Positions 11,447 to 23,374 of a DNA stretch of 64,000 bases are shown piece after piece. Numbering within the stretch: position 1 is the stretch's first letter; the number at the start of each line of letters is the position of its first letter. A program made the translations under genes and the position numbers. Origin of the DNA: Diphasiastrum complanatum (Eukaryota > Streptophyta > Lycopodiopsida > Lycopodiales > Lycopodiaceae); the NCBI GenBank assembly GCA_029204225.1, contig CM055107.1, forward strand, positions 17,080,809 through 17,144,808. The letters run 5' to 3'. The notes under the pieces are model-generated. The model did no database searches and was not told where the DNA came from. It saw nothing but the letters and a program-made list of their open reading frames with translations.

Positions 11447-12596
11447 CTAAACATTGTCAATGTACCAGGTATCCTTTGCTTCGTCACTTGTCATTAGCGC
11501 CGTAATGAACAAGTTTGAGCTTTCACCTGTATCATCTTCATATTGATCATCATCGAATTGATGTTGATTAACATAATTGTCTTCATAATGATCATCATCA
11601 AATTGATGTTGATCAGCATAATTGTCCGCCTGCCATTTGCCTTGTCTTTGTGCTATCTCCTTTTGTTTCTTGAAGCGTTCATGCTCCCAATGGCCAGGTT
11701 TGTTGCAGTACCTCCAATTTCCAGGTTTATTTTGCCTGGAATAGCCACGTCCTTGACCTCGGCCTTGATTCCAATTGCCTCGATTCGGGCTATCATTGGC
11801 TTGCTCATGAAATTTTTGAAATGATCCCTGGCTTGAGTTTCCTCCTCTCGATTGATACCTACCACGACCAAATCTTCCGCCTCGTCCTCTAACTACAAGA
11901 GCTTGATCATAGCCCATGTTACGATAATTCAAGTTCTCTTGATGTTGCTCTTCCTGCAAGAGTAATCCACCTAGCTCTTCATAGGTTGGAAGATTCTCTC
12001 GTGTGGCAATGCTTGTCACAAACATCTAATGTGACTCACTCAAGCTGTTCAATGTCAATTGAACGATCTCGCGATCCTATACTCGCTCTCCAATGGCAGC
12101 TAGTTGATCACGGATCTCCTTTACCTTCAATAGGTGATCGACAATAGTTGCACCATCATCCATCCGTAATGTGTGCAGCTTCGTCTTCAAGAATAGTACT
12201 TGAGATGTGTTTGTGGTCTCAAACAATGCCTTCAACGTATCCCACGCTTCTTTCAGTCCTTCCGAATCTGACATGTAGGGAATGATAGCATCTCTGACTG
12301 ACAAGTTGATGACATTCTGTGCTTTCCGTTTCCTTCTATCAAATGTTTGCTGATTTTCTTCAATCAGTGGCCTTGTCTCCTCACCTATCACGATCCCATA
12401 GCTCCTTTTCCATCAGAATGTTCTTCAGTTTGAATTTCCAAACTACATAATTGTCAGCTCCTTCCAATTTGCTTGACTCATTGAGAACGCTTTCGCTTAG
12501 CATTGCCATAACTGCAATTAGATGACTCTGGATTGCAAAAATGATTGCAAAAATGAAAAATTTGCAGCAAAATTGACAAATGACGTCTCCGACCAC
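11447..12596 (-). pseudogene. Ty1/copia gag, broken
   Basis: The minus strand reads a copia gag: LEGADNYVVWKFKLKNILME, LWDRD, stop, then AQNVINLSVRDAIIPYM, LKEAWDTLKALFETTNTSQV, FLKTKLHTLRMDDG, VKEIRDQLAAIGE, and, after another stop, LPTYEELGGLLLQEE. An RGG-rich tail (RGRGGRFGRGRYQSRGG) and a knuckle remnant CNKPGHWEHER follow; the first Cys is lost (WRYCNKPGHW) and the last Cys is Arg. It ends TWYIDNV, where intact copias continue into the DSGA protease turn, so it is truncated exactly at the protease. An acidic repeat (QHQFDDD) is duplicated near the end. Confidence 0.88.
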
Positions 12597-13976
12597 TTTC
12601 CAATCCGAGCTATGGATTGAAAGTTATGCCAATTGAAGATTTTGGCCTTAAAATGGCTCAGAACTGCTCTTAAGCCTGAAAATGGCAATTATTGCCAAAC
12701 TACCATTTTTGGAAATTTTCTCCGTCTCGCGTAGACTTCGATTTTAGAGATTTTCATATCAGCGCGTAGTCCTTTGTACCAGTATAGCTCCTGTCTAATC
12801 AAATCCAAAAAACAGTCTCTCCAGCTAGGTCAAAGTATCACTCTGTTTTCTGCTTATCTGCAAAAAATACACAGTGGACAGACCTTAAACAAAAGTGGCC
12901 CAGTACCAATGTTAAGGGCCCTTTCAAAATTTTAGTTGAAGTTGAAGAAAGATGAAGTAAAACTTCAATGAATTTCTGGCCGTCGGATCTGTGCAAGATC
13001 TGTGGTTCAGATCAGCTTGTTTCTTGCCTCTGACACGTGGCATTCATCCACACATGCGCTCTCATTTTTTGTGTTTGTAAGGGGACCCAACCCCTGTAGA
13101 CGCTATGTTTTTAGAGCAATTCGCCATGCGATTCTTGGGCCTCCCCTCGCGCGTTTCGGACAGCAAGGTAGGCGTTTCGCCCCCAAAAACAGGCGTTTCG
13201 GGCCTTTGTCCGACGTTTCGGGTCAGCAGATTGACGTTTCAGGGGAGTTTGATGGCGTTTCGGGACCTTTTGGGGGCGTTTCGGGCCTGTGTGCCGCGTT
13301 TCAGACCTGTTCAGCACCTTTCTAGTAACAGAATGTAGCCAGCAAACCTGCAAAACACTGTTTTCCAGCCAAAAAACTCTGTTTTTCACTCAAATCTCCA
13401 CCAAAATCCGTGGATTTTTGATGTAATGGGTTACAAATCCAACTCTCCTTGTAGTTGGCTACCTCCCAACACTATTCTCACTGAAAATGATGGAGGATAC
13501 TGAGTTTTCCAGACCTATCATACTTGTTTGCACAAGTTTCACACAAAATCACAAAAGTAGGCTAAAACTCAATGAAATCACAGTTTCTCAGTTCCTAAAT
13601 GCTACATAACTATGAATGGTAGTACTAGACACAGTCTAGTGTGATTTGCAGTTCTCCAAACAAACAAATGAGGGATTTCTTGGCAAAACTCTCTCACAAA
13701 TGACACTTTTCACACAGAACTTGGAAGTATTGTAAAAATCTCCCAAATCAACAAATTTTCAATTTGTCTGATGCTACCCTAGCCTTTCTGATGCCTCCGA
13801 GACTGTGTCTTTGTTTCCCACTGATGATTCTGAGCTCCAAAACCTGCAAAATACTCCAAGGAAGAATTTCTTCCAACTTTTGCCTCACCAAGCTTTCACC
13901 TCCTGTGAAGGACTTCCTCACTTCATTACGGAGCTTGTGACAAGCTGTATCCACTGATCAAGCACGCAGGACTATC
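12597..13976 (-). mobile_element. Copia leader region between PBS and gag
   Basis: This is the untranslated stretch between the minus-strand PBS at 13977-13990 and the gag start. It is unusually long (about 1.4 kb) for a copia leader. It contains the CGTTTC-rich cluster at 13146-13320, which may be a later insertion. No coding motif is recognised. Confidence 0.55.
13146..13320. repeat. Cluster of CGTTTCGG-type motifs
   Basis: About nine copies of G/A-CGTTTC-G/A (GCGTTTCGG, GCGTTTCGC, ACGTTTCAG and similar) occur on the plus strand at irregular spacing of roughly 17-27 bp. Frames through it give repetitive Val-Ser-Gly peptides, which look like a by-product of the repeat. Confidence 0.75.
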
Positions 13977-13990
13977 GGGCTCTGATACCA
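13977..13990 (-). promoter_or_regulatory. Retrotransposon primer-binding site (minus strand)
   Basis: The minus strand reads TGGTATCAGAGCCC immediately after an LTR ending in CA. It belongs to the copia gag at 12596-11447. Confidence 0.88.
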
Positions 13991-14399
<409 letters not shown>

Positions 14400-14400
<1 letters not shown>

Positions 14401-15351
14401 GAATTGATCATGTTGGAATCTTAATCTTACGGTACCTTCACCTTCGATAGTGTGAGTGCTATCATCACCAAGATGAACATACTTCTTCGTGTTGTAAGGC
14501 GTATATGATTGAACAATCTCGCGATGATTGGTCTTATGTTGAGTAGCTTCGGAATTCAGAAATCACGAATCATTCGAATTCGCGTATTTGTCTTTGACCA
14601 TAAAAGTGCCTTCATCCATTTCGACTTCAGGAGATGCTGTAACTGTATTTGCTTGTTGATCTGGTTGCTTGGCTACATTCTTCGCTTTGAGAATTCGGCA
14701 ATCTTGGATCTCATGGTTATTGTGTTTGCAATACTTGCAAAACATCTTCTTCTTCGACGAATGTGGATTCGATGATTGTCCTTGACCTTGAGTATGTTTC
14801 TGATTCGATGTAGACTGCTTAGAGCTTTTCTACTTCTATCGTTTTGAGCCCTTGTTGACATACAAAGCATGAGATGAAGAGGTAGACGAAGTTTCTTGAC
14901 TTCTTCGATTATCTTCTTGCAGCAACATAGTGATAACTCTGGTGAGAGTTAAATCTGAGTGTGTCATGATGATTATCACCCAGTTCTCATATGTAGAGGG
15001 CAGGCTTGAAAGCAATGTCATAATTGCGTCTTGATCGTCTTTGACTGATTCGACAGTGGCCATCTGTTGCAAGAGATTCTTAAACTGGTTAATATGATTC
15101 TGAAGATAATCATTATTCGACATCTTGAGTGTGAAGAGTTTCCTTCGAAGATGTAACTTAGTGGTTACGTCTCTCACATCATATAGTGAGCTAAGGATGT
15201 CCCAAACTTCTTTCGAAGTTATGGGTTCAGCTACGTGGCCAATCTGAGTATCTGATATATTGAGGATAATGAGCGCAAGGGCTTTACCATCCTTTGACTT
15301 CCATTTCGAGTCGTCTGTGTCGTCTTCAGACTTCACTTCGATACCTGTCAT
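14400..15351 (-). pseudogene. Ty1/copia gag to protease, inactive catalytic site
   Basis: The minus strand gives the same family as 8403-9412: SKWKSKDGKALALIILNISD, SKEVWDILSSLYDVRDVTTK, LLSSLPSTYENWV, then a knuckle CKYCKHNNHEIQDC, MDEGTFMVKDKY, and after a stop FLNSEATQHKTNHR. The sister copy has FLDSGATQYMTSHR, so the catalytic Asp is Asn and the Gly is Glu here. Both changes are G-to-A in the coding strand. The frame continues in the protease-linker region (KKYVHLGDDSTHTIEGEGTV) to about 14400. The N-terminal 80-100 gag residues are missing because the fragment begins abruptly at 15351 against a gypsy gag. Confidence 0.9.
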
Positions 15352-16163
15352 GCGCTGTTGATTATTCGACGCGCCATACCTCGATGTCGCATTTGGTGTC
15401 CCTTGGTGATATGGATAAGAGGTCTGATAAGGACTTATCTTTTGCTGGACAATTCGGGGTTAAATGGGCAAAAGGCCAACTCGTGCGATGTTACGTTGCA
15501 CAGATGGCAAAATCTCTATGTCAGTCTCAAATTTTGCTTTAGGACTAGACACTCATTCGTTGTATGGTTTTATGTGCACACTGAACACCATACATTTTCA
15601 CGACGGGGATATTGTAGTTGGTTCTGTTTCAATGAATTGGATGTTGTTGCTACAGCTCCCTACAAGGCCTTCAATTTTTGATCAAACTGAGCATCTGCTT
15701 TTGTTATTTATTCCAACAACAGTTCTGTGGAGAGAGTGGAAGCGTTTGATGATGATGACGCTATCGAGGGAGTAGGAGTATGGGTGGTTGATATTCGTCG
15801 TCTGATCTCTCATCTTCCTTGATGGCATCCTCCATAGCTCTCTTCTGATGCTCTCTTCAGCTCTCTTCTGATGCTACGTGGCAACCCCGCGAGGAACCAC
15901 ATAGTCACTGCATAATCGGGAGTTACGGCTGCACTGCATTCGGATCGTAGATGTTTGCCCCGCTCGATGTAATCCATGACCCTTTTTTTCTTTCCCATCT
16001 TGACTTTGCTCAACAGGAGAAATGGGTCCTGTAGGAATATCCTTGGTTTAAAACATGTGATGAGAGCTGCTTTAACCACTTCCCATGTGGTTTTTTCTTC
16101 CTCTAACAAGTTGAAAAACCAATTTTGAGCCACAACTACTAGTGACATGGGGAACAACATCAA
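15352..16163 (-). pseudogene. Ty3/gypsy gag fragment (capsid-like region)
   Basis: The minus strand shows a Retrotrans_gag-like domain: VAQNWFFNLLEEEKTTWEVV, KAALITCFKPR, KKKRVMDYIERGKHLRSECS, LAGLPRSIRREL. The following region to 15352 is the near twin of 49250-49720 (same lineage as family Y) but full of stops. The fragment ends where the copia gag begins, both on the minus strand. Confidence 0.85.
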
Positions 16164-16389
16164 CTTCTATGCAGGTGGAATCTAATTGGTTCGTATGCTT
16201 ACCTGGATTAAGACTGTTTCAGGCGTCGTTTCAGTTCTAGAGGTCTTGTCCTTTAGTACAAGACAAGTCTTTAGCATTTATATCCCAAAAAATGATATAG
16301 GCCTCTTCATAATATACCATTGTCCAGCGCATATCTTTATCTTTGAGTATAAGTTGCCATATTTGAGTAGATATGCATTATTTAGCAAA
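16164..16389. other. Unassigned 226 bp between gypsy gag and copia RNase H
   Basis: No recognisable motif. Probably degraded copia pol, since it leads into the RNase H tail. Confidence 0.4.
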
Positions 16390-16770
16390 TATGTGGCATC
16401 ACCAATAGAATTCGACTGCATTATCTTTGACAGAGGCTGAATACATTGTTTTTGCAAAGGAAGCTATCTAGCTAAGGCATCTATTGTCGAATATTAAACT
16501 TAGTTAGTTACAAGCTACTCTCATCTTTTGCAACAATTAGAGTACACTTGCTTTATCTATTAATTCTAGGTATCATTCCTAGAGCAAGAAATTGAGATAA
16601 AGTATCATTTTGTCAAACTTGACAAAGTACTCAATACAGAAATCATTTTAATCTTTTGCAGATCAAAGTTCATGACAACATATATATTCACAAAGGCATT
16701 GACATTCAACAATCATTCAGAGTTTATCAAAATACTCAACTTAATAACTTGATTTTTGGGAGCTCACATT
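16390..16770 (+). pseudogene. Ty1/copia RNase H C-terminal remnant
   Basis: Ignoring stops, the plus strand reads NSTALSLTEAEYIVFAKEAI, stop, LRHLL, STLALSINSRYHS and ending FTKAL-like residues. This is the copia RNase H tail (STVALSTTEAEYIA, then CDNQSAIxLxxNPxxHxRxKHI and DxFTKAL). Several Gln or Arg codons have become stops. It may be the 3' end of the copia whose gag lies at 8403-9412, but the intervening pol is lost and this link is inference. Confidence 0.72.
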
Positions 16771-16779
16771 AAGAGGGAG
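16771..16779 (+). promoter_or_regulatory. Polypurine tract of a copia element
   Basis: AAGAGGGAG lies immediately before TGTTAAG, the start of the 3' LTR. Confidence 0.8.
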
Positions 16780-17100
16780 TGTTAAGTTTTATTTTTGAAA
16801 TCATTTGTAATGTAGAACAATTTTATTTATATTCTGCAGGTTTACTCGCATTATTGAGAAAATAAAGAATCATTTGTAATGTGGAACAATTTTATTTATA
16901 TTCTACAGTTTTACTCGCATTATTGAGAAAATGTTGAAGGTATTGAGACCGTCTATAGAAATATATGCATTGTCGACATAGTTTAAGGGTGGTATACCAT
17001 GTATCATATTGGCCTCTAATTTGTGCTTTTCGGTTTGTGTGTCACATAGTAGCCCCCTGCACTTCATTGTTCATGGCCTTGGCCCATCTAGTTTCATAGC
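16780..17100 (+). mobile_element. Copia 3' LTR with internal tandem duplication, end uncertain
   Basis: It begins TGTTAAGTTTTATTTTTG after the polypurine tract. A unit of about 69 bp containing CATTTGTAATGTAGAAC and TTTACTCGCATTATTGAG is present twice (16800-16862 and 16869-16931). No second LTR copy was found, so the 3' boundary is a guess. Confidence 0.55.
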
Positions 17101-18435
17101 TCTCAAAATCCCATTGCCTTGACAATTTTCATAATTCGACTGTTTCTTGACAAACACTTTTTGCCACATTATCGATGTTTCCCATGTTCGAATTGCATTT
17201 TTCGCAGCTTCTAGGACTCATGACTTGGGATCTTTTTGGAGGACGGGTTTTCCTACACGGATTTGATGAAGTGTCGATTCAAGGAATAGTCAAGGAGAAT
17301 TCAAATGAAATTCAAACTAGATTCGAAGGAAATTCAAACTAGATTCAAAGAAATTTGAACAAATTTTGAGAGAAATTGGATCTTCAAATTTGATGGTCTT
17401 TGCTACTCGAATCTTGATTTCTTGATGCTCAGATTTGACAGGTTGTGACATGAAAGGGTCTGGAGTGGAATTAAATTTTCAACAATAGTAGGAGCCAGCT
17501 TAGGAGAAAGTTGAAGATGGCTTTTGCTTTTGAGACTCAGATATCTTCGTTCTCTATGGTTGGCATGTTGGTGTAGAGCAAAAAAGCATATTAGTGTTTG
17601 TGTTCATTTTTTTCAAACAAGGTTGAGATTGTCATGACTTATTCACCTTTAGTCTTGAATCTTGTTGTTTGTTATGGCACCATAGTAAAAGTACTACATC
17701 CTTGTCTTCTATAAGATGTAAGCCCCTCATGGTGAATGTGCTATACAATCTCATATTCCTTGTCTAGGTTCGCGTCATGCGGTGTCGTTGTCTAGGTAGC
17801 TGCCAAAGCCATCTTAGTGCCTGTGAAAAATTTGTAGGGCACAAAAATCCATAAGCACCCACTAGCCCATGGGCTCAAGGATCCTATGCACCCACCAGCA
17901 AACACACACTAGTTTTGTGGGCACCCAAATCTGCGAGCATCCACCAATAGATGAGGTAAGGATATTCATTTCAATTCTATTAGGCAAAACATTTTTAAGA
18001 ATTGCTTATGGGATAAAATCCCATGTTGCCTAAGAGGAACAACCAAAACCTACGGGTGCACACGCATCGGGCCCACATGAGTGTGTGCTTCTGAGATACG
18101 GGGGTCTAGGTTTGAATGATGTTGTTGTCATGACTTGGTCTCCCACTCTCTTGCAAAGCTCTTCATTAATCACATACAACAACTCATTTCATGAGTCCTC
18201 AATCACTTGGCTTCTCTTAATAGAATGACGGACTAAAGCTTTAAAATGCTTCAGCATATACATGTTTTTATGATGTGCACAAGTAAAGACTTTGCATCTC
18301 ATATGAAATATTCGATAAGTGCATGTACAAACAACTTTATACCATCTAAAGAATCTCAATGAAGAACAAGTCCTTTAGGCTTTGAACATACCACAAACTT
18401 TGAAAATTGGCACAACATTGGAAAGCTATCATCAT
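17101..18435. other. AT-rich spacer, no gene seen
   Basis: Only short shadow frames. Local near-repeats of AAATTCAAACTAGATTCAAAG occur around 17290-17370, and a CACCCAC-rich stretch lies at 17850-17960. Confidence 0.5.
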
Positions 18436-19285
18436 ATTCTCGTCAAAATTTTGAAGTCTCTTTTTTCTAAGTGAGTTTGAGTGAGTAAAAAAGGTCTGTT
18501 TTATATTATTGGCAATATCTTTTGTTCATCTTTCAACGCGCATGGCAAAGTGGGCTGCGGGTTTGAGACCTTTCCTTGTTTTTCTTCTCGTGTGCTCTCG
18601 TTTGCTATGGATAGAGAAAAGGAAGGCTTTACCAATATGCCATCAAACGTCCTATGAATATACATTGGCAATACAAAGACGTCTTGTTGGAAATTGGAAT
18701 TAGTTTTTGGGCAGGATTTGGATTCTGGAAGAAAGATACTCAGTATAAGTAATACCAGTTCTTTTTCTTTTAATTGAAGAAATTTTTTATGCCCTCTAGA
18801 GCAATTCTTTGCAAAAAAATCAAAGCAAAATTTTGTCACATGCATCTGTCAGCGAGTTGATATACCTAGTCATTTGTAAAATCAACATCCTTTTAATGAA
18901 GGAAATGCTAGCACCTCCTCAATGCACCATTCGTCACATGTACCATTTGATTTTGTAAGCACGACATTGAAAGGTCTCTTCTAACTGAGTTTGAGTGAGT
19001 TAAGAAATATATGATTTTGGATTGTTGATATCTTTTTTTTTGGTTTTATCAATGTGCATTGCAAAGCCCGTTGAGATGGTTCATTGTTTTCTTGTATGTC
19101 ATGGAGAGTAACCCTACTCAAATCCTAAGCACAGAAAAGGAGGCCTTTATCAATATGCCAGTGTTTGCCAATGTTAATGGAGGACAATTTCAAACTTTTG
19201 ATAGACTTCAACTGCCTATACATAGATGTCTTGTTGGAAATCTTGGCCCTCAAGGATTTGGAAATTAGATTTGGGACTTGGAAGT
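18436..19285 (+). repeat. Two diverged copies of a 300-bp sequence
   Basis: 18440-18735 and 18975-19285 share ordered blocks: GAGTTTGAGTGAGT, TGCAAAG or GGCAAAG near a CGCATG/TGCATT, ACCAATATGCCA or ATCAATATGCCA, GTCTTGTTGGAAAT, and TTTGGATTCTGG or TTTGGGACTTGG. They are in direct orientation about 535 bp apart. The short frames inside do not match any family known to me. Confidence 0.65.
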
Positions 19286-19336
19286 CAAAAACCACACCGG
19301 CTGTAGACAGTGAAAGAAAATCTCAAGTTGTAGGCT

Positions 19337-19395
19337 TGTAGATATGAATGACGGTACATTATAGCGTGTAGATATGAATGACGGTACATTATAGC
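19337..19395. repeat. Perfect 29-bp tandem duplication
   Basis: TGTAGATATGAATGACGGTA followed by CATTATAGC occurs twice, 30 bp apart, with no mismatch. Confidence 0.95.
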
Positions 19396-21232
19396 TTTAA
19401 ATATGGCTACTCTCTTTCTCTGTGGATTCTATCCCTGCCGTAAAGCACTTCAAAATAATTTGCTATGTATTTAGGTTGTTTTCACACACAAGGGGGGCAG
19501 TAGCGATGATTAGTCACATGTAAGTCCTTCACAACTTCCTTTCCTTTCATAGAGTATTCTAGCCTTTGTAGATGAAAGTTTATTACTTCAAAAAACCTTG
19601 TAGCACCCCTTTTGATTAAGTAAAATATTTAGTTATGAAAGTTGCTTTGAATTTTCACCTTTTCACTCAAAAAGTAGATACCCACTCTTCAAAACATGAT
19701 CTTGGTGGGCCTTTGTTCTCTTTCCTCTATCCAATAACAACCATCATGATGTTCTCCCACTAAAAAATTCAAATATCAAGCTTTCCTAGCTAAAAAATAG
19801 GGGTAGTGGATATACTGGGGGGGGGGTAGTGCCTGCATCTTCACTCACCCCAAGTCAACATTTTTTACATCAAGTCATCTGCCACAATGGGGGTTGCTTT
19901 CTTGTGTGAATGGGGTGATGGCCTTCCTATCTTTTCTCTCCAATGAGCATTGAGTTTATTGACAAATAGACATGCCTTAGGCCTATGTGTGAAAACACCC
20001 TTAGAAGCAACCTTAATTGGACGAATATGAGAGCTATAGCAACTTAACACATCAGAGGTACCTTACAACTGTGTAAGGTTCCTCTTAAAAAATTGTTTTA
20101 CCATAGGTAAATTGACAGATGTTTTTACCAACAATAAAAAATTATTGCCTTCATAAAAAAAATTCACTTGCCGTAAATAAAAATTATTACCTTACAAAAA
20201 AAAAATTCACTTATTGTAAAAAAAAAGTATTGTAACAATTCTGTGAATTGTATGCACAAAAGCTCTATCTTCTACAATTGACCACAATTTATGCATGTAA
20301 CATTCCTATAGCTTGTAAATCTATAAATGTAAAATATGTATTTGTGTAGCATAGAATGTTAACATTTAAACATCAATAGATTTTGACTTAGAATTGGTGT
20401 AGTAGTATTATTATTTGTATGTATAGTATGTGTTACAGACTACCAATGATTTTTATAGATTAGGAGAATTTCAAAAGGCCCTTTCACGCCTGCTAGCAGA
20501 TAAATCTTATGCTTTTCTTAATTTGCATTGTCGGTACCTTTATCTATATGTAACTTATGGTGCTAAACACTCACTTTTGTCAATCTGGCTATGGAATTCT
20601 AAAGAGGCTCTAGGCTCTTTCTGATTTATTGCAATTGTCTACTCAAATAGAGGTCAAGGTCAGATTTGATTTAGATTTACAGATGTATACACAAGATACA
20701 GCTCCATCACTCCTTCAGAACGAGATCCATGCCCATCGTTCCATCACACCTGTGTCCATCACTCCTTCAAAACGAGCTCCATAGCCAGAAACTAAGCAAC
20801 CACCCCCCATTCCACGAGGCACAAGAAAAAGTGCGGGGTAAAAACTGGAAAGAAAAAGTAATTTACGAAAGTTCGATAATCAAAAAAAAAAATTGAACTC
20901 CTTTACGCCTCAAGCCTTTCCCTCTACTTTACCTCGTGATTATTTATGCCCTAGCTTGCGATAGAAACAAAGCTTGATTGTTTTGTTGTATTTTAGAATG
21001 ACAATTTTAGAAACTTGAGCCTGATTAATGATTAAGGGTGGTCGTAATTCATCGGTTTCTCAAAAAGTACAGCTGAACCACGTGGCCTCTTCGAATCCAT
21101 CCAAGTTTTTTTTTTCTAACCTTTGGGAGGCACTATCACCAAAGAATTCAACTTAAGTGGCAATAGACGAATAAGTTTTTTTTTTTTTCATGTTGAATGA
21201 ATCTAAGTTTTTTGTTGACATACTTAGTAATA
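19396..21232. other. AT-rich spacer with small repeats
   Basis: Contains an A-rich tandem at 20120-20230 (ATTATTGCCTT/ATTATTACCTT with runs of A and TTCACTT, three loose units). A partial duplication of CCATCACTCCTTCA-AACGAG occurs at about 20702 and 20756. No gene recognised. Confidence 0.55.
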
Positions 21233-21613
21233 CTAAAACTCAAAATTTTTGTGCTTGCTCCTTGCATGGAATCTGGAATTATTGGCAAGAGCTTGGGCCG
21301 AGATATTATCACACTTGATCATTGGTAGATCATCTTCCTTGATGCACTTTAGCTCCAATAACAATCTTGATCCAAAGCACTTCTTTGGTAGTTGTGGTGA
21401 GTGCTTTGTACTCGGCCTCACATGAAGAAAGAGATATAGTAGCTTGCTTTTTGGAAGCCAACATTTTATATTGCCTCCAAGAAATATAGTGTATGCACTA
21501 ATGGACTTTCGATCCATCTTATCACTTGCAAAGTCTGAAGCCGAGTAGCCAACAATGGATAAATCTTCACTTCTATAAAGTAGACCATAATCACCTATGC
21601 GAAAAAAATGCAC
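21233..21613 (-). pseudogene. Ty1/copia RNase H fragment
   Basis: The minus strand reads YGLLYRSEDLSIVGYSASDF, ASDKMDRKSISAYTIFLGGN, LELKCIKEDDLPMIKCDNIS, AQALANNSRFHARSKH. It is the same family as 51085-50492. The central block with CEAEYKAL is destroyed by a frameshift, and both ends are cut. The first catalytic Asp context (GYSDSDFA in the sister) is GYSASDFA here. Confidence 0.9.
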
Positions 21614-21639
21614 TCAGAAAATGAAAATTTCAGCTAGAA

Positions 21640-21950
21640 CTCTGATGACAAACTGATAAAAATAAATCTCGAACGATTCGCAAAACTCGAATTATTTTTG
21701 TTCGAGTTGGATCAATCACAACGAAACGAAACGAGACGAAATATGGAAGAAAACAAAACGAAGTGAAGCGAAGCGAAACTCAAATGAGCTCTGACATTGA
21801 GCTGGAAGCAAAGAGATCACGAAACGACACAAAATGAAACGAAACGAAGTGAAAGAGTTTGCGACAAGATCAATCAGGCTCTGCAACGAGATGAGACGAG
21901 ACGAGATGAGACGAAATGAGACAAAACAAAACTTAGATGAGCTTTGTAAT
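21640..21950. repeat. Degenerate ACGAAA/ACGAGA repeat tract
   Basis: Many short units of ACGAAACGA, GACGAGATGA and AAGCGAAGCG type crowd 21719-21780 and 21830-21930. They are separated by two copies of a non-repetitive phrase (GAGCTCTGACATTGAGCTG and GATCAATCAGGCTCTG). The reading frame across it on the minus strand is Ser/Phe/Arg-rich and is treated as a by-product. Confidence 0.75.
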
Positions 21951-22727
21951 TGATTTACCCTTATAGCCAAGTGATGGTGAAGCAGACAAAATACGAAGCG
22001 AAAGGAATCGCGAACAAGATCAGTTCGTCAGGAATTCAGATATGATCGCTGGTCATTGCCGGCTATATCATTCCTACAATCCTTCAAAGAGTAGTCAAAC
22101 ACTGGTGATCTACGTTAACAAATTAATATAGCATTCAACAAGAACAAACCAAAGTGTGAAATTAAATGAGCAAGTGAATCAGACACACAAATAGTAACAG
22201 ACGAATCTATATTCAAGATCATACAATCATACAGATTAATAATGTGCACAACAGCTACAAAATCATTTATTGATTTTCTGATTCTTCAAGCACTGCATGA
22301 CAGATTCACGTAGTGCGTTCGCATGAGAGAAATACAGTTCTCTCACGAATCGTGTCTCGCTTACTACGGACTTATGGATCTACAGATCCTCTTGAGAATT
22401 GTCTCGCACGCAGGCGGACTTGTATTCTGTATTTTTCGTCTTCTGACTTCTTGGCTTGCTTACTAGCATTACTACATTATGCATCAAAACAGAAAGCATA
22501 TATAGTTTGCGAACTTTTTTGTGTCGCGTCGTGTAACTTACAAATTAGAAAAGATTAAACATCTACAACTAATTGCGAATTACAAGAGTGGCAGATTAGC
22601 CACGATCTAGAAACCATAATATTTGATCAAATGTTTGTACCCCTTGGTACTTGACTGATCTTCTTGGTTGTTCGTGGAGCACGACTGATTTTGGTTTTTG
22701 TCGTGTCGTGTCTTGTCGCCTAGTAAG
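21951..22727. other. Unassigned; CGTGTC-rich
   Basis: No gene. Contains GTCGCGTCGTGTAAC near 22530 and GTCGTGTCGTGTCTTGTCGC near 22700, which may be the opposite-strand relatives of the ACGA tract. Confidence 0.45.
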
Positions 22728-23374
22728 TGTAAAAGACTTCAGATCCTTAAGATCCAATCTACTTGAATGATCTTTGGTTAGAAAGGGAAATACACTACCA
22801 ATCTCACCAATGTAGAAAAATCAGCATCTACACACAAAATGAGATGCAAACACCAATAGAACTTGATCAAACTTGAATGAAATGATTATGTACTGTTGTT
22901 GTCCGTACAAAACCAACAAGCTACTGTATTTCACACGTGTGGATCCAAAGTTAGCAAATATAGATCATTCTACACATAGAATTGCAAGCAATCACAAGAT
23001 AGTGCACCAATGGATAGTAGAACCCAAGAGAACCATGTATAAGCATGAAATGAGATGGAGAAGAGAGAAGATTAGCTCTCTCCACGAGTTACATCCTTTT
23101 ATAACAGGTCCAAACCCTATTTGGCCACTTGGCTTTCCCTCCAAAATGCTAACCCTACTAATTTGGGTCTAGATTCAATGTACCCAACTATTCAAATTGA
23201 ATCTACTCAAACTCGCATTCTAATTTCCCACACTTTCAAAAAGTGTCTATTCAAATGAAATTTGAACTAATGAACTTTGAAAAGTCAATCTCTAAGTCTA
23301 AAACAAGTTTTGGCCTCAATATGCCAAATATGGAAATATTGCAAAATGTGATGAAACTACTTGAATCTTTCACA
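22728..23374 (-). mobile_element. Copia 3' LTR (minus orientation), 647 bp
   Basis: On the minus strand it starts TGTGAAAGATTC right after the polypurine tract GAAGAGGGAG and ends in CTTTTACA. Its inner 120 bp match the partial 5' LTR at 27531-27650, which fixes the family and the end. Confidence 0.9.

Noticed and set aside
13002-13389. Overlapping frames on both strands with Val-Ser-Gly and Arg-rich repeats
   Set aside because: They follow the CGTTTCGG repeat and show no domain; composition explains them.
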